Shown here: positions 25,184 through 33,739 of the stretch, in pieces | Layout: every line of letters starts with the position of its first letter | Position numbering within the stretch: the stretch's first letter is position 1 | Assembly: GCF_018588945.1 (NCBI RefSeq) | Contig: NZ_JAFIWA010000005.1 | Location: forward strand, 265,890-329,889 | DNA from: Microbacterium flavescens | GTDB lineage: Bacteria > Actinomycetota > Actinomycetes > Actinomycetales > Microbacteriaceae | Direction of reading: 5' to 3' | DNA: 64,000 bases | Program-made: the position numbers and the translations under genes | The notes under the pieces: generated by a model | Told to the model about the DNA's origin: nothing | The model's input: only the letters and a program-made list of their open reading frames with translations | Databases searched by the model: none

Positions 25184-26893
25184 GTGCAAGTGGTCCGAGT
25201 TCAGTCGTACACGCCCGCCGACGGCAACACCCCGACACGTGCGGCCGTCCGTGCCGCGCAGCAGCGGAAGCGCTCGCTGATCCTGCTGGGCGTCATCCTC
25301 CTGCTGGTCGTCGCGCTCGTCGTCGTGCTCGGCGTGATCTTCGTCCGCGGGTCCGCCGGAGCGCCCCCGGAGGAGCAGTCCGCGGCGGGCGAGTGCCTTC
25401 CGACCAGCCTGCGCATCACCGCGGATCCAGCCGTCGCGGGCGCGCTCGAGGCCATCGTCGAAGACCTCGCCGGCTCTCGCACCGACTGCCCCGCCGTGAC
25501 GATCCAGGCCGAGGACAGCGCGCTCACCGCCGCAGCGCTGACGACGGGCGCGGCACCGGAGTTCGACGTCTGGGTGCCCGACTCGACGATGTGGCCCGAA
25601 CGCGCGGCCGGGCAGGCCGAGCTCGCGGGAGTGGATGCCGCGGACCTCGTGGTCAGCGGCACCGTGGCGAGCACGCCGGTCGTCTTCGCAGCGACGGAGC
25701 CCACGGCCGCCGCGCTCGAGAGCGAGGGCGCCGGGTTCGCGAGCCTCGCGGGACAGTCGGTCGCCGCCGTCCTGCCGGATCCCTCGACCGTCGCGTCGAG
25801 CTCCGCCGCGCTGCTCGCACTGCAGACCGCGGTCGGCGGCGACGCGCGGGTGTTCACCGCTCTGTCCCTCGGCCTGGAGCCGGGCGTCGTCTCCACCGCC
25901 GCGGAAGCGCTCGACGCGGCATCCGCTGCACCATCGCCGACCATCGCCGTGACCACCGAGCAGGCGGTGCTGACCTACGGAGAGGGTGCGGAGACCCCGC
26001 TGGTGCCGGTCTACCCGACCGACGTGAAGCCCGCAGTGAGCGTGCCCGTTGTCACATTGGCGGATGCCTCGGACGAGACGCTCGAGGCCGCCGAGGCTCT
26101 CACCACCGCGGTGGCAGCCGCGACCGACCGACTCGCCGAGCACGGTCTGCGTGACGCGGCGGGCAACGCTCTCGACGCGACCGCAGCCGACGCCGAGGAT
26201 GCGCGCGTCAGCACCGACCCGGCCGACGGCGTCAATCACGCGGGGGCGCTCCGCACGTGGCAGAAGCTCACTGCGCCCTCGCGGATGATCGCCCTCAACG
26301 ATGTCTCGGGATCCATGAACCAGCCCGCGACCGCCGACATGCGGCGGATCGACCTGTTCGAGCAGGCTGCGGTGCGCGCCATCAACTCGCTCTCTGCCGA
26401 CTCGTCGATCGCCAACTGGGTGTTCTCCAGCCGGCGGATCGGCGCGCAGGACTGGCAGGAGATCGTCCCCTTCGGCGAGCTCGGCGATCCCGCGCACAAG
26501 CAGCGGATGATCGACTCGGCCAACAGCCTCGACAGCCTGGTCGGCGGCGGCACCGGACTCTACGACAGCGTGCTCGCCGCGGTGAGCTACCTGCGCGAGA
26601 CGTACGTCCCGGGCCAGGTGAACCTGGTGCTGCTGAACACGGACGGGTTCAACGAAGACGACGACGGGCTCGATCTGCCCGGCCTGCTCGCTGAGCTCGC
26701 GAAGCTGCACGATCCGGCGAAGCCGGTCGCTGTCATCGCCATCGGCTACGGGCCCGACACCGACCAGGCCGCCCTCGAGCAGATCGCCGCGGCCACCGAC
26801 GGCGCCGCGTATCAGGCTCTGAAGCCGACCGACATCGGCACGGTGCTGATCGACGCGGTCACCCAGCGCGGCTGCCGCCCGAACTGCGGATAG
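25184..26893 (+). CDS. Membrane-anchored protein: solute-binding-like region plus vWA domain
   Basis: This 569-residue protein has a short cytoplasmic head, one membrane helix (residues about 31-53) and a large outer part. Residues about 65-340 resemble a periplasmic-binding-protein-like fold (EFDVWVPDSTMWPERAAG, TPVVFAATEPTAAALES). Residues about 365-560 form a von Willebrand A domain with a complete metal site: DVSGS (MIALNDVSGSMN), the Thr in GGGTGLYD and the Asp in NTDG. Such proteins usually bind protein partners through a metal ion. The gene is single, with its own promoter. Either GTG, 25184 or 25190, could start it. The specific role is unknown. Confidence 0.83.
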   Translation: MQVVRVQSYTPADGNTPTRAAVRAAQQRKRSLILLGVILLLVVALVVVLGVIFVRGSAGAPPEEQSAAGECLPTSLRITADPAVAGALEAIVEDLAGSRTDCPAVTIQAEDSALTAAALTTGAAPEFDVWVPDSTMWPERAAGQAELAGVDAADLVVSGTVASTPVVFAATEPTAAALESEGAGFASLAGQSVAAVLPDPSTVASSSAALLALQTAVGGDARVFTALSLGLEPGVVSTAAEALDAASAAPSPTIAVTTEQAVLTYGEGAETPLVPVYPTDVKPAVSVPVVTLADASDETLEAAEALTTAVAAATDRLAEHGLRDAAGNALDATAADAEDARVSTDPADGVNHAGALRTWQKLTAPSRMIALNDVSGSMNQPATADMRRIDLFEQAAVRAINSLSADSSIANWVFSSRRIGAQDWQEIVPFGELGDPAHKQRMIDSANSLDSLVGGGTGLYDSVLAAVSYLRETYVPGQVNLVLLNTDGFNEDDDGLDLPGLLAELAKLHDPAKPVAVIAIGYGPDTDQAALEQIAAATDGAAYQALKPTDIGTVLIDAVTQRGCRPNCG

Positions 26894-26952
26894 GTCAGCT
26901 CAACGACAGACGGGGATTCGCGCGGTGCCTGACCGCGCCTACAGCAGCACGG

Positions 26953-27180
26953 TCACGGGCAGACGCGGACCCGGTGTCCCTCGAAGCCGACGACGTCGCC
27001 CAGCTCGAGCTGCCGGCCGCGGCGGCGGTCGACCTCGCCGTTCACGGTCACGAAGCCGTCGATGATGGCCTCCTTCACGTCTCCGCCGGAGTCGAGGAGG
27101 CCCGCGAACTTGAGGAACTGCCCGAGGCGAATGGCGTCGCCTCCGATCGAGACGTCGTCGATCGGACCGGGTTTCGTCAT
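26953..27180 (-). CDS. S4-domain RNA-binding protein (YaaA/RlbA-like)
   Basis: This 75-residue protein is a stand-alone S4 fold: IRLGQFLKFAGLLDSGGDVKEAI, DGFVTVNGEVDRRRGRQLELGD. It resembles the small YaaA-type RNA-binding proteins and probably binds structured RNA, perhaps on the ribosome. The ATG at 27180 lies 7 nt after TAGCAT (27188-27193), indicating a leaderless transcript. The stop codon is a simple TGA; no partner gene is evident. Confidence 0.88.
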   Translation of the reverse strand: MTKPGPIDDVSIGGDAIRLGQFLKFAGLLDSGGDVKEAIIDGFVTVNGEVDRRRGRQLELGDVVGFEGHRVRVCP

Positions 27181-27187
27181 GCCCGAA

Positions 27188-27193
27188 ATGCTA
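27188..27193 (-). promoter_or_regulatory. -10 box TAGCAT, leaderless promoter of the S4 gene
   Basis: TAGCAT on the minus strand ends 7 nt before the ATG at 27180. Confidence 0.45.
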
Positions 27194-27216
27194 GCCGAGG
27201 CCGCGCCGCCCGCTGC

Positions 27217-28134
27217 TCAGAACACGTACTCCATGAGCTCGACGCCCAGCGTGCGGAACGCCTCGTGCGCACGCATGCGGTGGTAGATCGACAGGTCGTC
27301 GAAGCAGACGATGAGTGCGTACGAGACGCCGGCGCGCGGGCCCGCCAGAACTCCCGCTTCGACGCGGATGCCGGCATCCCGCCCCGTCTTGTTGATGAAG
27401 AGCAGCCCGTGCTCGTCGTTCTCGTGCGAGAACGGGTCGAGACCGGTCGCCGACGCGACGAGCGAGAGGTCGTGGTTCAGGCTCAGCCACTCCGCGACCT
27501 GGGCGCTCACGCTCGCCGAGACGACCTGCGAGTTGACCAGCGCCGCGAACACCTCCGCGAGCTCGCGCGCCGACCCGAGCGCGAAGTGCGGGGCGTCGTC
27601 GGGGCCGCGCTCGTCGCGGAAGCGGTCGAGCAGAGCGGAGCGCGCCAGCCCCATGCGCTCGATGCGTCCGCGAACGGCCGAGATGCCGACCCGCGCCAGC
27701 AGCGCGTTCGCCGCGAGCGCGTCGCCCGTCGCCGCCGTGAGCACGGCGAGATCGGACAACGGCAGCGCCGGCGCCTTCAGGTGCTGCCAGACGCCGCCGA
27801 CCGTGACCGGGTCGACCTGCGAACGGTCGATGATCTCGAGCGGATCGAGCGTGCCCGCCTCGAACCCGGCGGCCACCTCGATCAGCAGCGGCACCACGCC
27901 GAGGCCCGCTACCGGCAGGGTGACGAAGTCGTCGCCCGCGAGCACCGACCCACCCCTGTCGAGGTCGGTGATGCGAACTGAGATCTTGGCGCCGGATGCG
28001 GCGAGGTCGTCGAGCGCCTTCAGCGTCGACGTGAATGATCGGCGTCCGACCGCCGCCCTCCTCGGCGGTCTTCTGCTGGTGCTCCGTCGCGACCCCCGCA
28101 GCGACTCGGCATCCCTTCTGGGCTCAGTGCCCAC
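27217..28134 (-). CDS. Class A beta-lactamase-fold protein without catalytic Ser and Lys
   Basis: This 305-residue protein clearly has the class A beta-lactamase fold, including the KTG triad (INKTGRDAG) and the SDN-loop region (TAATGDALAANALL). The SxxK motif is replaced: where Ser-x-x-Lys-Val-Pro is expected it reads G77-L-G-V80-V-P. The SDN triad is G-D-A and no Glu166 equivalent is seen. Hydrolysis of beta-lactams is therefore not expected; a binding or regulatory role is more likely. There is no signal peptide, so it should be cytoplasmic. GTG at 28134 is chosen because GGAAGGAAA lies 7 nt upstream. It follows the M13 peptidase gene with a hairpin between. Confidence 0.8.
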   Translation of the reverse strand: MGTEPRRDAESLRGSRRSTSRRPPRRAAVGRRSFTSTLKALDDLAASGAKISVRITDLDRGGSVLAGDDFVTLPVAGLGVVPLLIEVAAGFEAGTLDPLEIIDRSQVDPVTVGGVWQHLKAPALPLSDLAVLTAATGDALAANALLARVGISAVRGRIERMGLARSALLDRFRDERGPDDAPHFALGSARELAEVFAALVNSQVVSASVSAQVAEWLSLNHDLSLVASATGLDPFSHENDEHGLLFINKTGRDAGIRVEAGVLAGPRAGVSYALIVCFDDLSIYHRMRAHEAFRTLGVELMEYVF

Positions 28135-28168
28135 GGGTGGGTTTCCTTCCAGTGGATTCGGGTGGGGA

Positions 28169-28191
28169 GTGCGCGTCCCCAGGACACGCAC
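28169..28191 (-). terminator. Hairpin after the M13 peptidase gene
   Basis: GTGCGCGTCC (28169-28178) pairs with GGACACGCAC (28182-28191) around a 3-nt loop, with one mismatch. It begins 9 nt after the peptidase stop codon on the minus strand. Confidence 0.55.
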
Positions 28192-28200
28192 GGGTACATC

Positions 28201-30165
28201 TCACCAGATCGTGACGCGCTGCTCCTTGTCGAGCCAGAGGGCGTCGGACTCCGTGACACCGAACGCGTCGTAGAACGCGTCGATGTTGCGGACGATCTGG
28301 TTGCAGCGGAACTCGTTGGGCGAGTGCGGGTCGACCGTCAGCAGGCGGATGGTCTCGGCATCCCGGCCCTTCTGCTGCCAGATCTGACCCCAGCTCAGCA
28401 GCAGGCGCTGCACGCCTGTGAACCCGTCGATCACGGGATCGCCCGCCTTCTCGGTGTGCAGGCGGTACGCCCTGAGGGCGATGCCGAGTCCGCCCAGATC
28501 GCCGATGTTCTCGCCGACCGTCAGCGAGCCGTTGACGTGATGGTCACCGTCGAGGCCCTGGGGCGTGAGCGCGTCGTACTGCGCGATCAGGTTCTTCGTG
28601 CGCTCTTCGAATGCCGCACGGTCGTCGTCGGTCCACCAGTCGCGCAGCGACCCGTCGCCGTCGAAGCGGCTGCCCTGGTCGTCGAAGCCGTGTCCGATCT
28701 CGTGGCCGATGACCGCGCCGATGCCGCCGTAGTTGGCGGCGGCGTCGCGATCGGCCTCGAAGAACGGGTACTGCAGGATCGCCGCCGGGAAGACGATCTC
28801 GTTCATGAGCGGGTTGTAATACGCGTTGACGGTCTGCGGCGTCATGTACCACTCGTCGCGGTCGATCGGCTGGCCGACCTTCGAGAGCTGGCGGTCGTGC
28901 TCCCACACGTGCGCCCGGCGGACGTTGCCGAGCAGGTCGGTCGCGTCGATCTCGAGGGACGAGTAGTCCTTCCACTTGACCGGGTAGCCGATCTTGGGCG
29001 TGAAGGCGTCGAGCTTGGCGAGCGCACGCTGGCGGGTCTCGGGCGTCATCCACTCGAGCCCGGTGATCGACTCCCGGTAGGCCTCGATGAGGTTGGCGAC
29101 CAGTTCGTCCATCGCGGTCTTCGACGCCGGCGGGAAGTGCCGCTCGACGTAGACGTGCCCGATCGCCTCGCCCAGCGCAGCCTCGGCGAGCGCGACGCCG
29201 CGCTTCCACCGCTCACGGTTGACCGGCACGCCGGTGAGCTGGGTGCCGTAGAACGCGAAGTTCTCGTCGACGAACTCGTCCGAGAGGAACGCCGCCGAGC
29301 CGTGCACGATCGACCAGCGCAGCCACGCCTTCCAGTCCTCGAGCCGCTCTTCGGTCAGGACCGAGCCGAGACCCTCGACGAAGCTGGGCTGGTACACGTT
29401 CACCTCGGCGAACGCGGCGACGTGGGCCGGGGCGACGCCCTCGATCCATGGCGCGAGGTCGACGCCGGCGAGCGCCTGCACGTCCGCCCACGACATCAGG
29501 TTGTACGTCGCCACCGCGTCGCGGCTGCGCACGTTGTCCCAGTGGTGGGTCGCGAGCTCGGTCTCGAGCGCGACGATGCGATCAGCGGATGCCGACGCCT
29601 CGGCCACGCCCGCCAGCTCGAGCAGCTTCTGCACGTGGGCACGGAACGAGATGCGCGTCGCCTCGAAGTTCTCGAGCCGGTAGTAGCTCTCGTCGGGGAG
29701 CGACAGGCCGCCCTGGATGAAGAAGGGCACGTAGCGCTGCGGGTTGCCGGGATCGGGCTCGATGTACAGGTGCACCACGCCCGCGACCCCGTCGCGCTCG
29801 AGTTCGCCGACGGTGCGCAGGAAGGATGCGATCGAATCGACGGCGTCGACCCGCGCGAGCTGGCCGGCGAGCGGTGCGGCACCGAGGGCGGCGATGCGCT
29901 CGGTGTCCATGAAGCTCGTGTAGAGGTCGCCGATCTTGCGAGCCTCTGTGCCTGGCTCTGCGTCCTGCGATTCCTCGACGATCGCGTGCACGTCCTTCTC
30001 GGCCTGTTCGGCGATGAGATGGAACGACCCCCAGCGGGCCTTGTCGTCGGGGATCTCGGTGCGTTCCAGCCATGAGCCGTTGACGTGACGGAAGAGGTCG
30101 TCCTGCGGGCGGATCTCAGCGCTGAGCTCGTCGAGCGCGAGACCGGATCGGGGGGCGTCGGTCAT
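28201..30165 (-). CDS. pepO: M13-family zinc metallopeptidase (neprilysin/PepO-like)
   Basis: This 654-residue cytoplasmic endopeptidase cuts short peptides. The N-terminal M13 domain spans residues about 20-410 and the catalytic domain about 440-654. The zinc site is complete: H488-E-I-G-H492, then ENIGDLGG for the third ligand about 60 residues on, and the substrate-binding NAYYNPLMNEIVFPA. There is no signal peptide, as is usual for bacterial PepO. The ATG at 30165 lies 7 nt after TATTGT, giving a leaderless message. The gene is divergent from the MATE transporter. Confidence 0.94.
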   Translation of the reverse strand: MTDAPRSGLALDELSAEIRPQDDLFRHVNGSWLERTEIPDDKARWGSFHLIAEQAEKDVHAIVEESQDAEPGTEARKIGDLYTSFMDTERIAALGAAPLAGQLARVDAVDSIASFLRTVGELERDGVAGVVHLYIEPDPGNPQRYVPFFIQGGLSLPDESYYRLENFEATRISFRAHVQKLLELAGVAEASASADRIVALETELATHHWDNVRSRDAVATYNLMSWADVQALAGVDLAPWIEGVAPAHVAAFAEVNVYQPSFVEGLGSVLTEERLEDWKAWLRWSIVHGSAAFLSDEFVDENFAFYGTQLTGVPVNRERWKRGVALAEAALGEAIGHVYVERHFPPASKTAMDELVANLIEAYRESITGLEWMTPETRQRALAKLDAFTPKIGYPVKWKDYSSLEIDATDLLGNVRRAHVWEHDRQLSKVGQPIDRDEWYMTPQTVNAYYNPLMNEIVFPAAILQYPFFEADRDAAANYGGIGAVIGHEIGHGFDDQGSRFDGDGSLRDWWTDDDRAAFEERTKNLIAQYDALTPQGLDGDHHVNGSLTVGENIGDLGGLGIALRAYRLHTEKAGDPVIDGFTGVQRLLLSWGQIWQQKGRDAETIRLLTVDPHSPNEFRCNQIVRNIDAFYDAFGVTESDALWLDKEQRVTIW

Positions 30166-30172
30166 GCGTTCC

Positions 30173-30178
30173 ACAATA
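30173..30178 (-). promoter_or_regulatory. -10 box TATTGT, leaderless promoter of the M13 peptidase
   Basis: TATTGT on the minus strand ends 7 nt before the ATG at 30165. Confidence 0.45.
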
Positions 30179-30267
30179 TGCGCCCCGGCCACCGGGGCGA
30201 GTTGTTCACAGAACCAATCCGGGCTGTGACCGCATTGTGATGACCGTCCGGCGTCGCAGGCGGCACC

Positions 30268-30273
30268 TAGGCT
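30268..30273 (+). promoter_or_regulatory. -10 box TAGGCT, leaderless promoter of the MATE transporter
   Basis: TAGGCT ends exactly 6 nt before the GTG at 30280 and fixes that start. Confidence 0.5.
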
Positions 30274-30279
30274 CGAAGG

Positions 30280-31605
30280 GTGAGGAGCCTGCCTGGGACG
30301 CTGAATCGCGACATCCTGCGGCTCGCCGTCCCCGCATTGGGCGCCCTCGTCGCCGAACCGCTCTTCCTGATCGTCGACTCGGCGCTCGTCGGCCATCTGG
30401 GCGTGACCCCGCTGGCGGGGCTCGGCATCGCATCGGCGCTGCTGCAGACGATCGTCGGGCTCATGGTGTTCCTCGCCTACTCGACGACGCCCGCGGTCGC
30501 GCGCCGGTTCGGCGCCGGCGATCCGTCACGCGCCGTCTCGGTGGGCATCGACGGCATGTGGCTCGCGCTCGGCATCGGCGGCGTGCTCGCCCTGGTCGGC
30601 TACCTCGCGACGCCGTTCCTCGTGGGGCTCTTCGGCGCCACTCCCCTGGTGGCCGAGCAGGCCGAGATCTACCTCGGCATCTCGATGTGGGGACTCCCCG
30701 CCATGCTCATCGTCTTCGCGGCGACCGGCCTGCTGCGCGGGATGCAGGACACCGTGACGCCGCTGTGGATCGCCGGCATCGGGTTCGCCGCCAACGCGCT
30801 GCTCAACTGGCTGTTCATCTACGGCGTCGGCTGGGGCATCGCCGGGTCGGCGGTGGGAACGGTCCTCGCGCAGTGGGGCATGGTCGCCGCGTACGTGCTC
30901 GTCGTCGGCCGGCTCGCACGCCGGCACGCGGCATCCGTCCGCCCGCATCGCGAGGGGGTGCGCGGCTCGGCCCGCTCCGGCGGCTGGCTGTTCCTGCGCA
31001 CGGTGTCGCTTCGTGTCGCCCTCCTCGCGACGGTCGCCGTCGCGACGACGCTCGGCACGGGCGAGCTGGCCGGGTGGCAGGTCGCGTTCACCATCTTCTC
31101 CACCGCCGCCTTCGCACTGGACGCGCTGGCGATCGCCGCGCAGGCGCTCATCGGCAAGGGCCTCGGAGCCGAAGACCGCCCTCTGGTGCGTCGCGTCCTC
31201 GGGCGCACCCTGGCGTGGGGCGCCTGGTTCGGCGTGATCGTCGGGGCCGTCATCGGGGCGCTCTCGGGGGTGATCGGCCTGCTGTTCACCGGCGATCCGC
31301 AGATCGCCGCCCTCGTTCAGCCGGCGCTCATCGTGCTCGCGATCGCGCAGCCGGTGTGCGGCGTCGTATTCGTGCTGGACGGCGTGCTCATCGGCGCGGG
31401 CGACGCGAAGTACCTCGCGATCGTGGGCGTCCTCAACCTCGTGCCCTACCTGCCCGCACTCGTCATCATCGGGCTGCTGCAGCCTCAGGGCGCCGCCGGC
31501 CTCGCGTGGCTCGCGGTCGCCTTCTTCGGCGTCTACATGCTCGCCCGTCTCGCCACCCTCGGCTGGCGCGTGCGCGGCACGACCTGGATGACCATCCCGG
31601 CCTGA
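30280..31605 (+). CDS. MATE-family efflux transporter (DinF-like)
   Basis: This 441-residue, 12-helix membrane protein belongs to the MATE/DinF branch, which exports cationic drugs or metabolites driven by protons or sodium. Two repeats are visible, the first from LAVPALGALVAEPLFLIVDSALVGHLG and the second from residue about 235 (RSGGWLFLRTVSLRVALL), with AAQALIGKGLGA in the conserved linker. The GTG start is supported by a -10 box 6 nt upstream. It ends 4 nt before the convergent SpoU gene, so the transcripts may overlap. Confidence 0.92.
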   Translation: MRSLPGTLNRDILRLAVPALGALVAEPLFLIVDSALVGHLGVTPLAGLGIASALLQTIVGLMVFLAYSTTPAVARRFGAGDPSRAVSVGIDGMWLALGIGGVLALVGYLATPFLVGLFGATPLVAEQAEIYLGISMWGLPAMLIVFAATGLLRGMQDTVTPLWIAGIGFAANALLNWLFIYGVGWGIAGSAVGTVLAQWGMVAAYVLVVGRLARRHAASVRPHREGVRGSARSGGWLFLRTVSLRVALLATVAVATTLGTGELAGWQVAFTIFSTAAFALDALAIAAQALIGKGLGAEDRPLVRRVLGRTLAWGAWFGVIVGAVIGALSGVIGLLFTGDPQIAALVQPALIVLAIAQPVCGVVFVLDGVLIGAGDAKYLAIVGVLNLVPYLPALVIIGLLQPQGAAGLAWLAVAFFGVYMLARLATLGWRVRGTTWMTIPA

Positions 31606-31609
31606 CGGC

Positions 31610-32245
31610 TCACGCCCAGCGGCGGCACCACTCGTACATGACGACGGCGCCGGCCGCGCTGGCGTTGATCGAGCGCGTCGAGCCGTACTGGGTGATCTCG
31701 ACGACAGCGGATGCCGCGGCCACCGCCTCGGGCGACAGTCCCGGTCCCTCCTGACCGAACAGCAGCACGCACCGCTCGGGCAGGTCGGCGCGGTCCAGTG
31801 GGACGGAGCCCGCCACGTTGTCGATCGCGATGATGGGGAGGGATGCGGCATCCGCCCACTCCTGGAAAGCCGCCACGCTCTCGTGGTGACGCACGTGCTG
31901 GTAGCGGTCGGTCACCATCGCCCCGCGCCGGTTCCAGCGACGTCGCCCGACGATGTGCACCTCGGCGGCGAGGAACGCGTTGGCGCTGCGCACGATCGAC
32001 CCGATGTTCATGTCGTGCTGCCAGTTCTCGATGGCGACGTGGAATCCGTGGCGGCGCTGGTCGAGGTCGGCGACGATCGCGTCCATCGTCCAGTAGCGGT
32101 AGGCGTCCACGACGTTGCGGGTATCGCCCTGCGCGAGCAGCTCGGGGTCGTAGCGCGGATCGTCGGGCCAGGCATCCGCTCCTCCCGGCCACGGCCCGAC
32201 GCCGACCGGCAGCGTCGGCTCGGGGCCGTCGTCGGGCGCGTTCAC
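31610..32245 (-). CDS. SpoU/TrmH-family RNA 2'-O-methyltransferase
   Basis: This 211-residue methylase has the deep trefoil knot of the SPOUT class. All three SpoU motifs are present: NIGSIVRSANAFLAAEVHIVG (motif 1, with the catalytic Arg and Asn), LLFGQEGPGLSPEAV (motif 2) and STRSINASAAGAVVMYEW (motif 3). It methylates ribose in tRNA or rRNA; the target nucleotide cannot be inferred. The N-terminal 60 residues form an extra acidic/Pro-rich part. The GTG start at 32245 lies 6 nt after TAGCCT. Confidence 0.92.
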   Translation of the reverse strand: MNAPDDGPEPTLPVGVGPWPGGADAWPDDPRYDPELLAQGDTRNVVDAYRYWTMDAIVADLDQRRHGFHVAIENWQHDMNIGSIVRSANAFLAAEVHIVGRRRWNRRGAMVTDRYQHVRHHESVAAFQEWADAASLPIIAIDNVAGSVPLDRADLPERCVLLFGQEGPGLSPEAVAAASAVVEITQYGSTRSINASAAGAVVMYEWCRRWA

Positions 32246-32251
32246 CGGCTC

Positions 32252-32257
32252 AGGCTA
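32252..32257 (-). promoter_or_regulatory. -10 box TAGCCT, leaderless promoter of the SpoU gene
   Basis: TAGCCT on the minus strand ends 6 nt before the GTG at 32245. Confidence 0.5.
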
Positions 32258-32282
32258 TCGCCCCGCTCCCCCCGCTTCCCGG

Positions 32283-32344
32283 GTTGAGTGTCCAGGGCAC
32301 GCCGCACGCGGGGCCGTCCTCGCGGCGCGTCCTGGACACTCAAC
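32283..32344. repeat. Long inverted repeat, distinct from the other repeat family
   Basis: GTTGAGTGTCCAGG (32283-32296) and CCTGGACACTCAAC (32331-32344) are perfect 14-bp arms. The arms continue imperfectly inward through CGCCGC/GCGGCG. It lies between the divergent SpoU and mntH promoters. It could be a mobile palindromic element, or DNA cruciform or transcription insulator. Confidence 0.7.
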
Positions 32345-32353
32345 AGCGCGGGG

Positions 32354-32397
32354 TTTTCGGGAAGCCGAAAAGAGCGTACGGTTTCGGTATGCCGAAA
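32354..32397 (+). promoter_or_regulatory. Twin MntR/DtxR-type operators overlapping the mntH promoter and start codon
   Basis: TTTTCGGGAAGCCGAAAA (32354-32371) and TTTCGGTATGCCGAAA (32382-32397) are palindromes of the form TTTCGG-N4-CCGAAA, centred 27 bp apart. The ATG of mntH lies inside the second. Between them TACGGT (32377-32382) is a fitting -10 box, 17 bp after TTTTCG and 6 nt before the ATG. Binding would block both transcription and initiation. Confidence 0.8.
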
Positions 32398-33729
32398 AGT
32401 CCCGTCAGCGTTGATCGGATGCCGCCGCCCGCCCGCTCCCGCGGGAAGAAGGCCCCCACGACCCCGCGCGCCGCCTGGCTGATCGGCCCCGCCCTCGTCG
32501 CCGGCGTCGCCTACCTCGACCCCGGCAACGTCGCCAGCAACATGACGGCGGGCGCCGTCTACGGCTACCTGCTGGTCTGGGTGGTGGTGATCGGCAATGT
32601 GATGGCGTGGCTCATCCAGTACCTCTCGGCGAAGCTCGGCATCGTCACCGGGCAGAGCCTGCCCGAGACGCTGGGGCACCGCATCCGCAACAGGTGGGGT
32701 CGCCGCGCCTACTGGCTGCAGGCCGAGCTCGTCGCGATGGCCACCGACATCGCCGAGGTGATCGGCGGGGCGGTGGCGCTCAATCTCCTCTTCGGGGTGC
32801 CGCTGCTGTGGGGCGGGCTGATCACGGGCGCGGTGTCGATCGTGCTGCTGCTCATCCAGTCTCGTCGCGGGGCGCGCACGTTCGAGTTCGTCGTGATCGG
32901 GCTCGTCGTCATCATCGCGATCGGCTTCACCTACGGCGTCTTCGTGGCGCCGCCCGACCCGGCAGGCGTCGCGGCTGGGCTCGTCCCGCGCTTCGAGGAC
33001 ACGGGCTCGGTGCTGCTGGCCGCATCCATCCTCGGCGCGACGATCATGCCGCACGCGATCTACGCGCACTCGGCGCTCGCCCGCGACCGATTCGCACCGC
33101 CCCGTCCCGCACCCGGGGCCGACGCCTCGCCCGGCCCGCGCATCGAAGCGCCGCTCGACGAGCTCCGTGGCATCGGCACCGCGCGACTCCTGCGCGCGAC
33201 CAAATGGGACGTGACGATCGCGATGCTCATCGCCGGCACGGTCAACCTCTGCATCCTGCTCCTCGCGGCCGCGAACCTCGCCGGCGTGCCCGGCACCGAC
33301 ACCCTCGAGGGCGCGTACGCCGCGCTCGATGTCGGCCTCGGTCCGGCCGTGGCCACGCTCTTCGCCGTCGGACTGCTCGCGAGCGGGCTGGCATCGACGT
33401 CGGTGGGCGCCTACGCCGGGGCTGAGATCATGCACGGTCTGCTGCACGTGCGGGTGCCGCTGCTCGCACGGCGGCTGGTGACGCTCATCCCGGCGCTGGC
33501 GATCCTCGCCGTCGGCGTCGACCCCACGCTCGCTCTGGTGCTCAGCCAGGTGGTGCTCTCGTTCGGCATCCCGTTCGCGCTCATCCCGCTCGTCGCGCTG
33601 ACGGCGAAGACCGAGGTGCTCGGCCGGTTCCGCAACCGCGCGCTCACGACGATCGCCGGGGTTGCGGCATCCGTGTTCCTCATCGCCCTCAACGCGATCC
33701 TGCTGTGGCTCGTGCTCACGGGCGCGTGA
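32389..33729 (+). CDS. mntH: Nramp-family divalent metal (manganese) transporter
   Basis: MntH imports Mn2+ (and Fe2+) with protons. The 446-residue protein has about 11 membrane helices and the family's metal-site motifs: DPGNVASN in helix 1 (D-P-G-N), TDIAEVIGGAVALNLLFG, and ATIMPHAIYAHSA in helix 6 (M-P-H). Regulation is read directly from DNA: twin operators cover the promoter and the start codon, and the next gene is a DtxR-type regulator. Start 32389 is fixed by a -10 box 6 nt upstream. A longer upstream frame without stop exists but would run through the SpoU gene and the operators. Confidence 0.95.
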   Translation: MPKSPVSVDRMPPPARSRGKKAPTTPRAAWLIGPALVAGVAYLDPGNVASNMTAGAVYGYLLVWVVVIGNVMAWLIQYLSAKLGIVTGQSLPETLGHRIRNRWGRRAYWLQAELVAMATDIAEVIGGAVALNLLFGVPLLWGGLITGAVSIVLLLIQSRRGARTFEFVVIGLVVIIAIGFTYGVFVAPPDPAGVAAGLVPRFEDTGSVLLAASILGATIMPHAIYAHSALARDRFAPPRPAPGADASPGPRIEAPLDELRGIGTARLLRATKWDVTIAMLIAGTVNLCILLLAAANLAGVPGTDTLEGAYAALDVGLGPAVATLFAVGLLASGLASTSVGAYAGAEIMHGLLHVRVPLLARRLVTLIPALAILAVGVDPTLALVLSQVVLSFGIPFALIPLVALTAKTEVLGRFRNRALTTIAGVAASVFLIALNAILLWLVLTGA

Positions 33730-33739
33730 AGCCCGCCGG

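Noticed and set aside
27217..28134. Functional beta-lactamase (antibiotic resistance)
   Set aside because: The Ser-x-x-Lys, SDN and Glu residues are missing and no export signal is present.
31843..32388. Longer N-terminus for MntH
   Set aside because: The added part would run antisense through the SpoU gene, the long palindrome and the operators; the -10 box fixes ATG 32389.
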